Shown here: positions 28,635-40,129 of the stretch, piece by piece
How the letters are laid out: the number at the start of each line of letters is the position of its first letter
Numbering within the stretch: the first letter of the stretch is position 1
From: Alteromonadaceae bacterium M269
GTDB taxonomy: Bacteria > Pseudomonadota > Gammaproteobacteria > Enterobacterales > Alteromonadaceae
NCBI GenBank assembly: GCA_004353515.1
Contig: SMNZ01000006.1
Span: 1-64,000 of the forward strand
Length of the DNA stretch: 64,000 nucleotides
Reading direction: 5' to 3'
Notes under the pieces: model-generated
What the model saw: only the letters and a program-made list of their open reading frames with translations
Told to the model about the DNA's origin: nothing
The model's database searches: none
Made by a program: the position numbers and the translations under genes

Positions 28635-31106
28635 TTATCGCTGTTTCACCTGGTCAAGATCTAATAGCTGACTCTCTTTCTGGCTTTTTTGCTGTACCGC
28701 CTGCGTAAAGTCTGTGTTGTTAAATACCTCTGGGTAGATACTTAAATCCACGACAGTAAAGCTGTTTAGTCTTGGGGGGAGAATGAAAAGAACAGGATCA
28801 TCGGTTAAATCCCCATTATCATTTTCATCATTAATCCTCCTTAAGATTGTTTCTATCACCAGAGCTCTACCGGTTTCATCGACTGAAATCACTTCCCAAT
28901 CTCTACCCATTATGGTGGAAACGGGAGAGCTTCTTCTGATCCGAACTTTATTGTCTACTAGAGTCCAAAAGTCAGAGTCGAAGGAAAAATGAAAATCCCC
29001 GTCACTTACTATACCCTCACTAGCATTAATCGCTCGCCTCATAGTCCCATCATCGTTAAATTGATGACCAAAAACACTGCTTACACGAAGGGTGTCTCCT
29101 AACCAATCTTCTGGGTTAGTGTTACCGATGTGAGCAACATAAACTTCGGGTATGCTGGTCACGAGGTTGTCGGTAAATTGTGACGCTGTATCGTTAAACT
29201 GCGCCATCACGGCTAACTGTTGATCAATTACTTCATCATCAACAAAGCGGGTCATAATACCTTGATACTCATCGCCATTTAATCGAAAGGGAAGGTATTC
29301 ATAACGCTCATTTTCATTTTCGAGACGAATAACACCATCACTAAAGGACCAATTATAGGTTATTCCAGAAAATGGCCCAGTACTGCTACCGCTTTCGTCT
29401 AAAGTAAGCACCTCAATAACACGTTGCTCGAATTCACCTTCAATTTGTTCAAGGTCGGTAATAATTGGTATGGCCCAGGTACCTAAAATTTCACTTTGTT
29501 CAACATCAGCTAAAACACTGGCAAATTGAGTAGGAATATTAAATGAATTAACAGATTGAGTGGTTACTAAAGGGTTGGGTCCAAAATCCAGTTCCTCCGG
29601 AATAATCAACTCTCTCTCAGAGCGAGTTTCTATAATGACTTGCAGGTTATCACCATTATTTTTCAACAGAGAAATGCTTTGGCCAGTCGTTCTATTTATT
29701 TGTTCAACTTGCCCGGCAGGAAGCATAAAAGACTGTTCAATAAGAAAATTAGCGACTTCCTGACCAAAGTCTTGAGCGATAACAAAATTGCTAGCAGAAA
29801 CAAAGCTTGAAGTCTCAACACTATAGGATAGAACTAGCTGTCCCTCTATTATTTCCCAAGTTAAGGGCGCGCTGGGTACCGCTAAACTACCAAAATCAAA
29901 GCCAGTGAAAATCCTACCTGTACCCGACTCATTAAGAGTAAAAAAATTACCAAAGCTGGTGACAAACCCTGGCTGTTGCGCTGGTATAGTGATATTAGGC
30001 TGGTTAAATAGCAATGTCACCAAAGACGCAAAATCACTGTTTAGTGAGTCAGTGCTGATCAGCTGAAAAATAGCCTCATCACGTGCGGTCAAGTAATCTG
30101 CTATAGGATCGCCCAACTCATCAACTAAATCATTATCAACCAGGTATTGCTGAATTGCCTCCTGGGTTGTTTGAAAGCTATCATCGTCCAATATTGCGAG
30201 CACACTGGCGCTCTGGCTGGCTTTTGTGGCTTGAACATTTGACGCGATAAGAGCAGAGGTGCTGTCTGCGTCTGGTGTAAACTCAGAGTTGGTGGTTAGT
30301 ACCTGTATAAAGGCTGCTACATCAACTATACTTGCAGCATTTAAATTGGTACTTATCTCCGTCAGGGTTTCTGCACTTTCAATTGGCTGATTGCCGTTAG
30401 CATCTTCAGATAATAAGAAAAATGCAGTAGAAAACAAATTCAGATCAACCGCTGTATTTTCATCTGCGCTGAGCACTCTGTCTTCACCACTGGCTTCGAC
30501 TAACACCTCTGCACCACCGAGCAAGCCAACCAGTACGGGCTGTTGTTCTTCGTCCATCGCATTGAGTTGCACGATTTGGTCTGAATCGGTTAGCGTTATA
30601 GCAACCTCATAGGCATCCTCGCCATCCGTTTCAAAAGAGATCACTTCATCACCAACCTGAACATTAAAGGTGGCTGTTGTTTCACCTAAACCATCAACCT
30701 CACCAGACAAGGTTAAGGATTGAGTTAAAGATAAGCTTAATTCTGCATCTGCGGTTAATTCACCATCGCTGACTCTGTATATCAGCGTGTCAGCACCTGC
30801 AAAATTCTGTTGAGGAGTAAACTCTATTTCGTTATTAACAATGGTAGCAGTACCGAAGTTCGGTGGTGTGACAATCTCAGTAATGGTAAGGCTGTCTTCA
30901 TCTGCGTCTGTATCATTTTCTAGCACATCGATCGATGTTACTGTGTTATCGACTATCACAGCAGAATCTGCCGATGCTACAGGTACAGCATTCGCTTCTG
31001 CTTGAGGTGATGTCGTAGCAGGGTCAGAATTCGAGTTCCCCCCACAACCGGCTAAAAGGTATCCTACTAGTGCAAGATTAATATATTTATAATATTTTTT
31101 ATTCAC
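28635..31106 (-). CDS. Large lipoprotein with a cadherin-like repeat domain
   Basis: An 823-residue exported lipoprotein, lipobox LLAGC near residue 21, followed by an Asn/Ser linker. Residues about 40-110 form one bacterial cadherin/Big-type repeat (VLENDTDADEDSLTITEI, FTPQQNFAGADTLIYRVSDG), then a carboxypeptidase-regulatory-like strand region and a long C-terminal part (about 370-800) with repeated WEI..G.L.LS-type beta segments that I do not recognise. Probably surface or periplasmic, binding rather than catalytic. Single gene, 266 bp downstream of the kinase fusion gene; that gap contains an 8-G run (31219-31226). Confidence 0.72.
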   Translation of the reverse strand: MNKKYYKYINLALVGYLLAGCGGNSNSDPATTSPQAEANAVPVASADSAVIVDNTVTSIDVLENDTDADEDSLTITEIVTPPNFGTATIVNNEIEFTPQQNFAGADTLIYRVSDGELTADAELSLSLTQSLTLSGEVDGLGETTATFNVQVGDEVISFETDGEDAYEVAITLTDSDQIVQLNAMDEEQQPVLVGLLGGAEVLVEASGEDRVLSADENTAVDLNLFSTAFFLLSEDANGNQPIESAETLTEISTNLNAASIVDVAAFIQVLTTNSEFTPDADSTSALIASNVQATKASQSASVLAILDDDSFQTTQEAIQQYLVDNDLVDELGDPIADYLTARDEAIFQLISTDSLNSDFASLVTLLFNQPNITIPAQQPGFVTSFGNFFTLNESGTGRIFTGFDFGSLAVPSAPLTWEIIEGQLVLSYSVETSSFVSASNFVIAQDFGQEVANFLIEQSFMLPAGQVEQINRTTGQSISLLKNNGDNLQVIIETRSERELIIPEELDFGPNPLVTTQSVNSFNIPTQFASVLADVEQSEILGTWAIPIITDLEQIEGEFEQRVIEVLTLDESGSSTGPFSGITYNWSFSDGVIRLENENERYEYLPFRLNGDEYQGIMTRFVDDEVIDQQLAVMAQFNDTASQFTDNLVTSIPEVYVAHIGNTNPEDWLGDTLRVSSVFGHQFNDDGTMRRAINASEGIVSDGDFHFSFDSDFWTLVDNKVRIRRSSPVSTIMGRDWEVISVDETGRALVIETILRRINDENDNGDLTDDPVLFILPPRLNSFTVVDLSIYPEVFNNTDFTQAVQQKSQKESQLLDLDQVKQR

Positions 31107-31372
31107 TTTATCCTTTCCTTCTTGGATTTAAATAAACTAGTAAAGCTCTATGCTTTATCTACTTCGCTAGCAATTTAAGCATATCGGCGAAAAAAATCGA
31201 TAGGTATCCCATAAATTCGGGGGGGGCTTAAGTTATTTGTTGATGCAAGAACGATGCAGGCATCGCCAGCTTTAATCAATGCGTTGTGATTTGGTGTAAC
31301 GCGAGGGTACTCGGCTTAAAACTGCAAATAAAACATCAAAACTTATTCTTCTTATTTAAGGTAAATATATAA

Positions 31373-34087
31373 CTACTTGGGTTTAATTAAAGAACGTTTC
31401 ATCCTGTCAATAGTAATTTGCGTTGTGCTTTGACTCATTTCAAGATCTTGTATTAGTGTTTGAAGGTTCCTTGCTAACTCTTCGTCATACCTTTGTGCGA
31501 GCATATACCTTAAACGTATGATCGGTAGCATAAGATCCCACTCAGTGTTTGACTCTGCTTGGCTAAGTATGTTTTCATCTAAACCCTCGATTAATTGTCC
31601 AACTTCCTCAAGCTCGCCCACCTCAAGCAAAGCGGCACCTAAAAGAAAATTAGTTCCTTGATAAAAAGGCGAATCTCTTTCGGGAAACTGTTTTTGAAGA
31701 ACCTTCCTTCCATATCTTATATTTTTGACTGCCATACGGTAATGCCCAAGTTCTAGTTGACTCGAACCTTCGTTAACCGCATATAGTCCACACCGAACAT
31801 CTTCATTTCCAAATTTCTTGCAAGCGATTGCCTTTAGTGTCGCAAAAGTGTTGGCTGACTCTGAGTAACGGTGTGTTGACAAGTACACGTTTCCTAGGTA
31901 GCTACGTAGTTCTATTGTGTTTAAATGGGTTTCTCCGTAAAAGTTTATATATTTAGGTAAAGCGGCTAAAAGGACACTTTCTGCTTTATCGTATTCAGAA
32001 TTATAAGCTAGAATAAACCCATACATGCCCTCTGCTCTTAGAAAATGATATGGTTGTATTCCAGTTTTGTCATAGTCAGGAGAGAGCAGTTGAGCCATTG
32101 TGTCTACTGCTAGTTGCTGTTTTCCTTCTATTCTTGAGTATGCTTGTGACAGATCAAACAAAGCGATGAAACGTATTCGTCTCTCTATATCAGATGTTGG
32201 TTTTTTTATTAGCGATAAGAGTTTTTTGTTATAGCTAGCTGCATCGGTCATATTAGACTGCAATAGGTTTAGCAAAGCTTTTGACCGCAAACGCGCAATA
32301 TTAATGTCTTTCCTATCAGAGTCTGGCCAGTTGTCTAGCTCTTTAATAACGTCAATTGCTTCTTGGATTTTACTTTGTGGTATTAATTCAAGCGCTAATT
32401 CATATCTAGCTAGGCGATATTCATCAGAAGCTTCGCCATACGTTTCGGCAATGAGTTGTGCGTTTTTTTCTAAAAAGTTTATTGCTTGAGGCATATGTAA
32501 ACCAGAATAAACACTAGCAAGCATCTTATAAACGCGACTTTGCTGTAAAGGCTTGTCTGCAAATCTTTCATCTGCAAGTGCGCTCGCTCTTGATAAGGCT
32601 TCGGCTATACTTGCATCAGGCCCTGTTGCCGAATCTCTTGGATCGGCGCCGTTGATCACATCGACCAAAAAGTTGTTCGCCGCTTCTTCTCGAGCTGCGC
32701 TTAATTCAGCTTGTTCCAATGATTGTTGCGTGAAGTAACCCAATACAAGGCTAACGCAAAGGCCTACAAACAAAATAAAGCCTGATGCAATAATCCAAGG
32801 TCTTCGCACTTTGGCTTTACGCGCATTTTCCTCAGCGACTAATAACCGCGTTTTTAACTGCTCTGCTTCGCTTTGTTGTTGGCGCCTTGATTCAAGTTCC
32901 CTGAAGTTCTTTGCTAAATCAGCGGCTGAGACGAAGCGCTCGGTTGGGTTGCTGTTGGTCGCTTGATAGATATCGTCTTGGACTAGCGGATCATCGATGT
33001 TTTTTGGCCAGTCGCTACCCATAGGTATACCGAGCTGCCCCGTGATTAACTGATATATCACTACCCCTAAGCTGTAGATGTCAGACCGAATACTGCTGCT
33101 GAGATTCTGGTTTTCAATTAACTCAGGTGCTAGGTACATAGGTGTTGTGTGGTGTTGACTGCCTGTTTGGTCTGTCATACCCAAAGGTGAGATGTCGAGT
33201 CGTTCGAGGTTCATGCGATTGAGCAAAAAACCGCTGCCAAAATCGATTAGCTTTACGCTAAATCCGAACTCGCTGCGCTGAACAATGATATTCGAGGGTT
33301 TAATATCGCAATGCAAAATACCTAACTCGTGGACCTGATTAACGGCATCGCAAATGTGAATGGCTAAATCAATGCGCTCTTCAAGGCTCAAATGGGTAAG
33401 GTTATCGACTTTTGATGCCCAGCGTTTAAGATCATCCCCTGCATCTTCACACTCGACGAAAAATGGCTCAGTGTCAAAATTCCAGTCTAACACTTTGCCT
33501 ATGGGTAATGGTTGCTCTTGGCCACTAGAGAGTACGCGGAATAAGGTGATTTCGCGTTTTATCGACTGAAGTCCTGCACCGTCTGATACAAATTTAAAGA
33601 TGCGTGTTTCACCCGTTTTGTGATGTTTAGCGCGCCAAACCTCACGAGAAGTTGCACTGGATAACGCTTTAACAAGCCTAAAGTTAGGCCTTTGGGGTAC
33701 AGGCTGATCAATATTGAGTGAGAGTTCACTGACCAAGCGCTGACCAATAACCGTGCGCTCGACCTCACCACTAAAACGGTAACCAATCCTTTGGTGCGTA
33801 ATCAACCGTTGTGCTTCCTTGCCTAGTGCTTTGCGCAGCTTTGCTATGGCATTGGCTAATACGTTTTCAACGGTATAAGTACTTGGCCAAACAGCGTCTA
33901 GCAGCTCTTCTTTAGAGAGTACCTGATTCAGGTTTTCCAACAATACGGCGAGTACTTCTAACGGTTTTCGCTCAACGGTAATAGGGGTTCCACCGGCGTT
34001 GCTTAACGTAAACAATGACGTATCAAAAACATAGTCACCAATAACGTAGCGATAAAAATGTTGCTTATTTTCGATGGAGCTAGACAT
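31373..34087 (-). CDS. Winged-helix DNA-binding / serine-threonine kinase / TPR fusion, membrane-anchored
   Basis: A 904-residue signalling protein. Residues 17-107 are an OmpR/CadC-type winged helix (KPLEVLAVLLEN, VLANAIAKLRKALGK, QRIGYRF). Residues 137-395 are an Hanks-type kinase: K165 in RIFKF, E179, the catalytic loop HCDIKPSN (H259, C260, D261, K263, N266), DFG at 282-284, and APE at 320-322. The RD arginine is replaced by Cys. A Lys-rich stretch and one membrane segment (431-451) follow, then about 450 residues of TPR-like helices outside the cytoplasm. ATG at 34087 has AAGGGAT at good spacing; an ATG 18 bases earlier does not. Divergent from a lipoprotein gene. Confidence 0.88.
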   Translation of the reverse strand: MSSSIENKQHFYRYVIGDYVFDTSLFTLSNAGGTPITVERKPLEVLAVLLENLNQVLSKEELLDAVWPSTYTVENVLANAIAKLRKALGKEAQRLITHQRIGYRFSGEVERTVIGQRLVSELSLNIDQPVPQRPNFRLVKALSSATSREVWRAKHHKTGETRIFKFVSDGAGLQSIKREITLFRVLSSGQEQPLPIGKVLDWNFDTEPFFVECEDAGDDLKRWASKVDNLTHLSLEERIDLAIHICDAVNQVHELGILHCDIKPSNIIVQRSEFGFSVKLIDFGSGFLLNRMNLERLDISPLGMTDQTGSQHHTTPMYLAPELIENQNLSSSIRSDIYSLGVVIYQLITGQLGIPMGSDWPKNIDDPLVQDDIYQATNSNPTERFVSAADLAKNFRELESRRQQQSEAEQLKTRLLVAEENARKAKVRRPWIIASGFILFVGLCVSLVLGYFTQQSLEQAELSAAREEAANNFLVDVINGADPRDSATGPDASIAEALSRASALADERFADKPLQQSRVYKMLASVYSGLHMPQAINFLEKNAQLIAETYGEASDEYRLARYELALELIPQSKIQEAIDVIKELDNWPDSDRKDINIARLRSKALLNLLQSNMTDAASYNKKLLSLIKKPTSDIERRIRFIALFDLSQAYSRIEGKQQLAVDTMAQLLSPDYDKTGIQPYHFLRAEGMYGFILAYNSEYDKAESVLLAALPKYINFYGETHLNTIELRSYLGNVYLSTHRYSESANTFATLKAIACKKFGNEDVRCGLYAVNEGSSQLELGHYRMAVKNIRYGRKVLQKQFPERDSPFYQGTNFLLGAALLEVGELEEVGQLIEGLDENILSQAESNTEWDLMLPIIRLRYMLAQRYDEELARNLQTLIQDLEMSQSTTQITIDRMKRSLIKPK

Positions 34088-34319
34088 AAAGATCCCTTTG
34101 TTCATTAGCGATGGAAATTAATTTATATGAATCAAAAGGGTATAGAACATTAGCATTGAGTCAACCGTCAATAAATCACGAAAATACGTTATGTGATTGT
34201 ACAAAAAACGCGCATATATTGCTGAGACTTTGTTCAATTCAGGCGCTAGCGATAGGGCAACGACTCCCGATGCTAGCCGTCGATGATACAAAGATTGTGT
34301 CTATAACCAGGAGAAACCA

Positions 34320-35390
34320 ATGAAAGTAACTAACGCCATATATGCCTTTGTATTTTTGCTTGCGCTCACGGGGTGCGGTGAGACAACAATTGATACGAAA
34401 AACTCAGAAACCATGTACGAGACATTATCGAAAATCATGAAAGATAATTCTGAGGTCGAAAAGAAAGCCATCGCTCAAAATATCATGCTGATTTTGAGAC
34501 TTCACAAGCAAGGGCTTGAGGAGATTTACCCCGACGTTCTATACGACAACAGTGAGGCGGGTGTGTTTATTCCTGGGTATTTGGGCAAAGAAGATCAGTT
34601 GGGTATTTACCGTGACATATTGTTAGAAGCGCCTGAGTTGCTGTCTGACAAGTCGCCATCCGACTTAAAAAAAGAAGCGGATGATGTTAGACGAAGCTAC
34701 TGGTCTAGAATATTGCAACGTGATATCGATAGAGCAGCAGAACTTACGCGAAAAAGAGGAGAAGTAATGGCTAAATTAGCCGAACATAAGGCGCAGTTTG
34801 ATTCGATGAATGCACAAATTGCAGAGCTTGAGAATTTGAAAAACAGTTTTCCTATTGCGCTGAGGATCACAGAAATTAAAGCCCAACCTGCACCATTTTT
34901 TAAGACCAGTGGCTCGGTACAGGCAACGATCACTAATGTATTAGACAAGCCCATTAGCAAGGTGTCGACGGAAGTTAATTTATGGATGAGAAATGATCCC
35001 GACAAGAAAAAACGCTTCTTGCTTAACTTTAAACCCAACTCGACACTTGCTAAAGATCAAGAATCGTTAACTCAGCCGATTGGTCTAAATATGGGGCGTA
35101 TGCGCAATGCAACCAATAATATTAATGATTGGGAGAGTTCAGTAGAGGTTAGAGAGGTATTCTTTGCCGGAGAAAGCAAAGGTTACGACTTCGAACCTGA
35201 AGGGTTTGATAAAACGGATATATGGCGCAGTGAACGATCTGTAGATACCTGCGAAAAACTGTTAGCCAACTTAGATGATTACCTAGATAAATCGCCGCAG
35301 TATATTACTGAATTAGAAGCCATGATTAAGCAGCCCAAAGATGCCAAGGTGAGCAAGCTACCCTGGGTACGATTGGACAGCTGCGAGTAA
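34320..35390 (+). CDS. Uncharacterised lipoprotein with central coiled coil
   Basis: A 356-residue exported lipoprotein (MKVTNAIYAFVFLLALTGC, lipobox LTGC with C19). A helical region follows with a probable coiled coil near residues 135-175 (DRAAELTRKRGEVMAKLAEH, MNAQIAELENLK), then a beta-rich domain. The early segment resembles DUF6694-type lipoproteins; the rest is unassigned. GGAGAAACC precedes the ATG. Divergent from the kinase fusion gene across 232 bp. Confidence 0.75.
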   Translation: MKVTNAIYAFVFLLALTGCGETTIDTKNSETMYETLSKIMKDNSEVEKKAIAQNIMLILRLHKQGLEEIYPDVLYDNSEAGVFIPGYLGKEDQLGIYRDILLEAPELLSDKSPSDLKKEADDVRRSYWSRILQRDIDRAAELTRKRGEVMAKLAEHKAQFDSMNAQIAELENLKNSFPIALRITEIKAQPAPFFKTSGSVQATITNVLDKPISKVSTEVNLWMRNDPDKKKRFLLNFKPNSTLAKDQESLTQPIGLNMGRMRNATNNINDWESSVEVREVFFAGESKGYDFEPEGFDKTDIWRSERSVDTCEKLLANLDDYLDKSPQYITELEAMIKQPKDAKVSKLPWVRLDSCE

Positions 35391-35484
35391 ATCACATCCG
35401 TTATAAGTCCGTTATAACGACGTGAATACCATTATTTTATAAGCACTTAGGATTAACGCACCATAATATGCAGTTGTCGTTAAT

Positions 35485-35715
35485 ATGGATGCAAACTACA
35501 CAAAAATAGCCTTAACCCCAAAAGAAACAGAGGTACTTAAATGGGTGATGCTGGGCAAAACAGACGGTGAAATAGCGGTAATTCTCGGTATTACTAAATA
35601 CACAGTGGACTCACATATTAGGAATATCTATAAAAAGTACAATGTGTATAACCGAGTTACCGCCGTTGTTGCTGCACTGAGACACGGCACTTTGGAGCTG
35701 TTTGGTCAGTATTAG
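35485..35715 (+). CDS. Stand-alone LuxR-type helix-turn-helix protein
   Basis: A 76-residue protein that is almost only a GerE/LuxR DNA-binding domain: LTPKETEVLKWVMLGKTDGEIAVILG, TKYTVDSHIRNIYKKYNVYNRV. There is no sensor or receiver domain. Such single-domain regulators may act constitutively or with a partner. An 8-bp hairpin, CGTTATAA/TTATAACG (35399-35419), lies between it and the lipoprotein gene. Confidence 0.85.
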   Translation: MDANYTKIALTPKETEVLKWVMLGKTDGEIAVILGITKYTVDSHIRNIYKKYNVYNRVTAVVAALRHGTLELFGQY

Positions 35716-35776
35716 GCACCACTTCGTGTCCACTGCACTAAAAACAATCAAAAAATCACGATTTTTTTGCTTCTAA

Positions 35777-35807
35777 GCCTTGAGATCATTCAGGCAAACC
35801 CCATCTA
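35777..35807 (+). promoter_or_regulatory. Sigma32 heat-shock promoter of groESL
   Basis: GCCTTGAGA (-35) and CCCCATCTA (-10, 35799-35807) with 14 bases between CTTGAG and CCCCAT. This matches the sigma32 consensus CTTGAA-N13-15-CCCCATNT closely and lies 111 bp ahead of groES. Confidence 0.88.
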
Positions 35808-35917
35808 TGCTCGCAGTACTTAATTCAGAGTTGTCGAAATAGCGATAACTCTACCCTTCTTGAATTATCGAGAAGCGTTTTATAACCATCATATTGGAAT
35901 TTTCAGGAGAATTGAAA

Positions 35918-36211
35918 ATGGCAATCCGTCCTTTACACGATCGCGTTATCGTTAAGCGCCACGAGCAAGAAACTAAGTCTGCTGGCGGCATCGTTCTAAC
36001 TGGCTCTGCTGCTGAGAAGTCAACTCGCGGTGAAATCATTGCTGTTGGTAACGGTCGCGTTCTTGATAACGGCAGTGTTCAAGCGCTAGACGTTAAAGTT
36101 GGCGATATCGTGGTATTTAACGATGGCTACGGCGTTAAAACAGAAAAATTAGACGGTGAAGAAGTGCTTATCATGAGTGAGAGCGACATTCTTGCTGTAG
36201 TTGAAGCTTAA
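35918..36211 (+). CDS. groES: Co-chaperonin GroES
   Basis: A 97-residue lid of the GroEL chamber. [18 protein letters not shown], the mobile loop [19 protein letters not shown] and the C-terminal [14 protein letters not shown] are canonical. TCAGGAGA precedes the ATG at 35918; an in-frame upstream start adds eight non-conserved residues. It lies 47 bp ahead of groEL and is driven by the sigma32 promoter. Confidence 0.98.
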   Translation: MAIRPLHDRVIVKRHEQETKSAGGIVLTGSAAEKSTRGEIIAVGNGRVLDNGSVQALDVKVGDIVVFNDGYGVKTEKLDGEEVLIMSESDILAVVEA

Positions 36212-36246
36212 TCGCTTTATTAAAACGAGATTAATTGAATATTTAG

Positions 36247-37911
<1,665 letters not shown>

Positions 37912-37957
37912 GCCAATTGGCTTATCCGCTCAAAGCTCAGGCTTTGAAATATTGAAG

Positions 37958-37982
37958 AACCCGCCTAAATGGCGGGTTTTTT
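37958..37982 (+). terminator. Terminator of groESL
   Basis: AACCCGCC (37958-37965), loop TAAAT, GGCGGGTT then TTTT. A strong 8-bp stem with T run, 46 bases past groEL. Confidence 0.92.
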
Positions 37983-38039
37983 GTAAAAGTTGCTCAGACG
38001 TTGCTTTTATATTTCGCAACTATCCTCGAATGGAAGTGT

Positions 38040-39197
38040 TTAGTTCTCAACACTGTCCAATACGAGCTTCATCATTTGCCCCATTTTATTAGGTTCTAGC
38101 CAGCGTGTGACGACCATGAGATCGTTCTTTCTGTCGATTACGACAAAGTTTCCACCAAAGCCTGCAGCGTAATAGATTGATTCATCATCCACTTCTTGCC
38201 ACTTTCTAGGCCCTTGGTTTAGCCACCACATATAGCCATAGCTTTGGTTCGGTTTTGATGGCGTTATCGCTTGTTGTATCCAGTCTTTGGAGATTACTTG
38301 TTTATCTTTCCATTTGCCGTCATTCAGAAAGAGTAGACCGAATCTGGCTTGGTCGTATGTAGAGACAAAGACGCCTGCACCTGAGTGGCCACCACCGGTA
38401 ACCGATTTCATTTGCTGTCCGTCGATGGTTGTCCAAGCATGATCATAACCGAACCAACGCCAGGTCGTAGAGGCGTCAATTGGGTCCATAATTTTGTGTT
38501 TGAGTACTTCAGGTAGTGGCCTTCTCCATACCTGCAACAAGGAATAGGCCAGTACATTCACCCGCACGTCATTGTACTCCATGACAGTTCCGGGTTTATT
38601 CAATGTGCGATATTTCCACTCATCGATGCCCCCCTCTCTAGGTGGCCTGTCTGCCCAGTCTTTAATACCAAACAATTCACCAGACCAGTCTGATGATTGA
38701 TTCAGTAAATGACGCCAGGTTATCTGACTGTTGTGTGCGCCTTCGAAGGTGCCATCCCAAACATACTGCCCAACTTTATCATCGGCACTACTGATTAATC
38801 CTTTGTCTATTGCTACGCCTGCCACGGTAGATAAGTAGCTTTTGGTGACGCTAAACGTCATCTCTACGTTATCTAAGTCGCCCCATTGTGCCGCGATATA
38901 GCCGTTTTTCACTACCATACCCGCAGGGCCTTTACGCTTTTTCGTCGGCCCTAAAATTTGATGGTAAGGCTCGCGAGCAAAGCCTTCAATAATGGCTAAG
39001 CGTAGATCGCGAGAACCAGAATATTCGTTGTCCTGTGCAAATTTAACAGCTTTATCGAGCTTCCTCTGATCTAAACCTAAATCTTGAGGTGGTTTACTTT
39101 GCCACTCTCCACGTTCTGGAAAATACTCTTGGGCGTTTGCAGCGTAGTTGATGAAGCCAAACAAGAGCAAACTGGTGACTAGCTTGGGTTTGAACAT
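38040..39197 (-). CDS. Exported serine hydrolase (beta-lactamase/class C fold)
   Basis: A 385-residue periplasmic protein with signal peptide (cut near NYAANAQE). The class C/esterase active site is visible: SVTK at 116-119 (SxxK), YND as the YxN motif, and HSGAGVF in place of the KTG box. These proteins range from esterases to D-aminopeptidases; the substrate is unknown. It is a single gene, convergent with groEL and behind a small membrane-protein unit. Confidence 0.86.
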   Translation of the reverse strand: MFKPKLVTSLLLFGFINYAANAQEYFPERGEWQSKPPQDLGLDQRKLDKAVKFAQDNEYSGSRDLRLAIIEGFAREPYHQILGPTKKRKGPAGMVVKNGYIAAQWGDLDNVEMTFSVTKSYLSTVAGVAIDKGLISSADDKVGQYVWDGTFEGAHNSQITWRHLLNQSSDWSGELFGIKDWADRPPREGGIDEWKYRTLNKPGTVMEYNDVRVNVLAYSLLQVWRRPLPEVLKHKIMDPIDASTTWRWFGYDHAWTTIDGQQMKSVTGGGHSGAGVFVSTYDQARFGLLFLNDGKWKDKQVISKDWIQQAITPSKPNQSYGYMWWLNQGPRKWQEVDDESIYYAAGFGGNFVVIDRKNDLMVVTRWLEPNKMGQMMKLVLDSVEN

Positions 39198-39346
39198 TTA
39201 GGATCTCCAGGTGGTGATGAGTCAAGGAATTATGCAGTGCCAAAAAGGTAAAGCCTAGAGACAGGCAAAACTTTTAGCTGAGGTGAGAGGCCATCGATCT
39301 TTACTGTATAGTGTTGCAACAAGGGCTAACACGCATTAGATACAAG

Positions 39347-39370
39347 AAACCCGTCAAGAAAGACGGGTTT
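39347..39370 (-). terminator. Terminator after the PadR-linked membrane protein gene
   Basis: AAACCCGTC (39347-39355), loop AAGAAA, GACGGGTTT (39362-39370). On the minus strand it is followed by CTTGTATCT, a poor U tract. Confidence 0.65.
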
Positions 39371-39399
39371 TACTCGCTGGCGTTGTAGTTAACGTTATT

Positions 39400-40104
39400 T
39401 TAGATAATCGTACTTTTCGCTTGTGCAACTTTTATAACTTTATGTGTCATGGGCAAAATTAAATAAAACGCACTGATGACACCAAAAGCAATAATTGGCC
39501 CTATTTGTGTTGCTTTTAATTCATGAGTTGCGATATACGCCAGGCTCCATAAGTATGGCAATGTAACAGCAGCTACCGCCAAAGAAGTGAATGTCAGTTG
39601 TGACACAAGTTGTTTCTTTTGAATGCACGAAAGCCCAAAGAAACATAATCCGGCCCAAGCTAACGAGGGAATATGGATATACATACCGAAATCCATGTTA
39701 TTAGCTGTCTCAAACATACTTGTCCATATTCCAGGTTCGGCTAGCAGACTATGTACCTTACCTGCAAGCAATGTTTGCCATAAGTTGGAGGCTATGTCGT
39801 CGGCATTGGAGAGCCAACTAATAAATAGTGTTAAACTGGTAAATAGGCCTATTGCAATCAGATACAATGCATAACATAGCGTTTGCTCAGAACGTATTGT
39901 GCTGTTGATTGCTGATAGGCAAGCGATAATGGTTTGCCTAGCTATCCATTTGTTGGCTGTGTTGGGGCTGTTCGATGCTTTTGCGGAATACTCTTCAAAA
40001 AGATCGCCAACTTGCTCGTCACTCATTTTATTCTTAAGCAGCTTTGTTAAAACCCAGTTAGCTGGCTGAGGGATAGTACTGGTATTGGTTGTATTAAATT
40101 TCAT
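39400..40104 (-). CDS. Membrane protein with permease-prefix-like N-terminus, PadR-linked
   Basis: A 234-residue protein. The cytoplasmic N-terminus (PANWVLTKLLKNKMSDEQV, DLFEEYSAKA) resembles the permease prefix domain 2 that precedes ABC-type macrolide permeases in many PadR-linked loci. Here it is followed by four hydrophobic segments and no permease. ATG at 40104 has GAGG ahead; a TTG at 40122 would add six residues. It lies 25 bp behind the PadR gene and is likely its main target. Function unknown. Confidence 0.75.
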   Translation of the reverse strand: MKFNTTNTSTIPQPANWVLTKLLKNKMSDEQVGDLFEEYSAKASNSPNTANKWIARQTIIACLSAINSTIRSEQTLCYALYLIAIGLFTSLTLFISWLSNADDIASNLWQTLLAGKVHSLLAEPGIWTSMFETANNMDFGMYIHIPSLAWAGLCFFGLSCIQKKQLVSQLTFTSLAVAAVTLPYLWSLAYIATHELKATQIGPIIAFGVISAFYLILPMTHKVIKVAQAKSTII

Positions 40105-40129
40105 CGTCAATAACCTCTTCAAATAACCG

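Noticed and set aside
34111-34323. 70-residue open frame between the kinase fusion and lipoprotein genes
   Set aside because: No ribosome site, no recognisable features, and it runs into the lipoprotein start; more likely promoter region.
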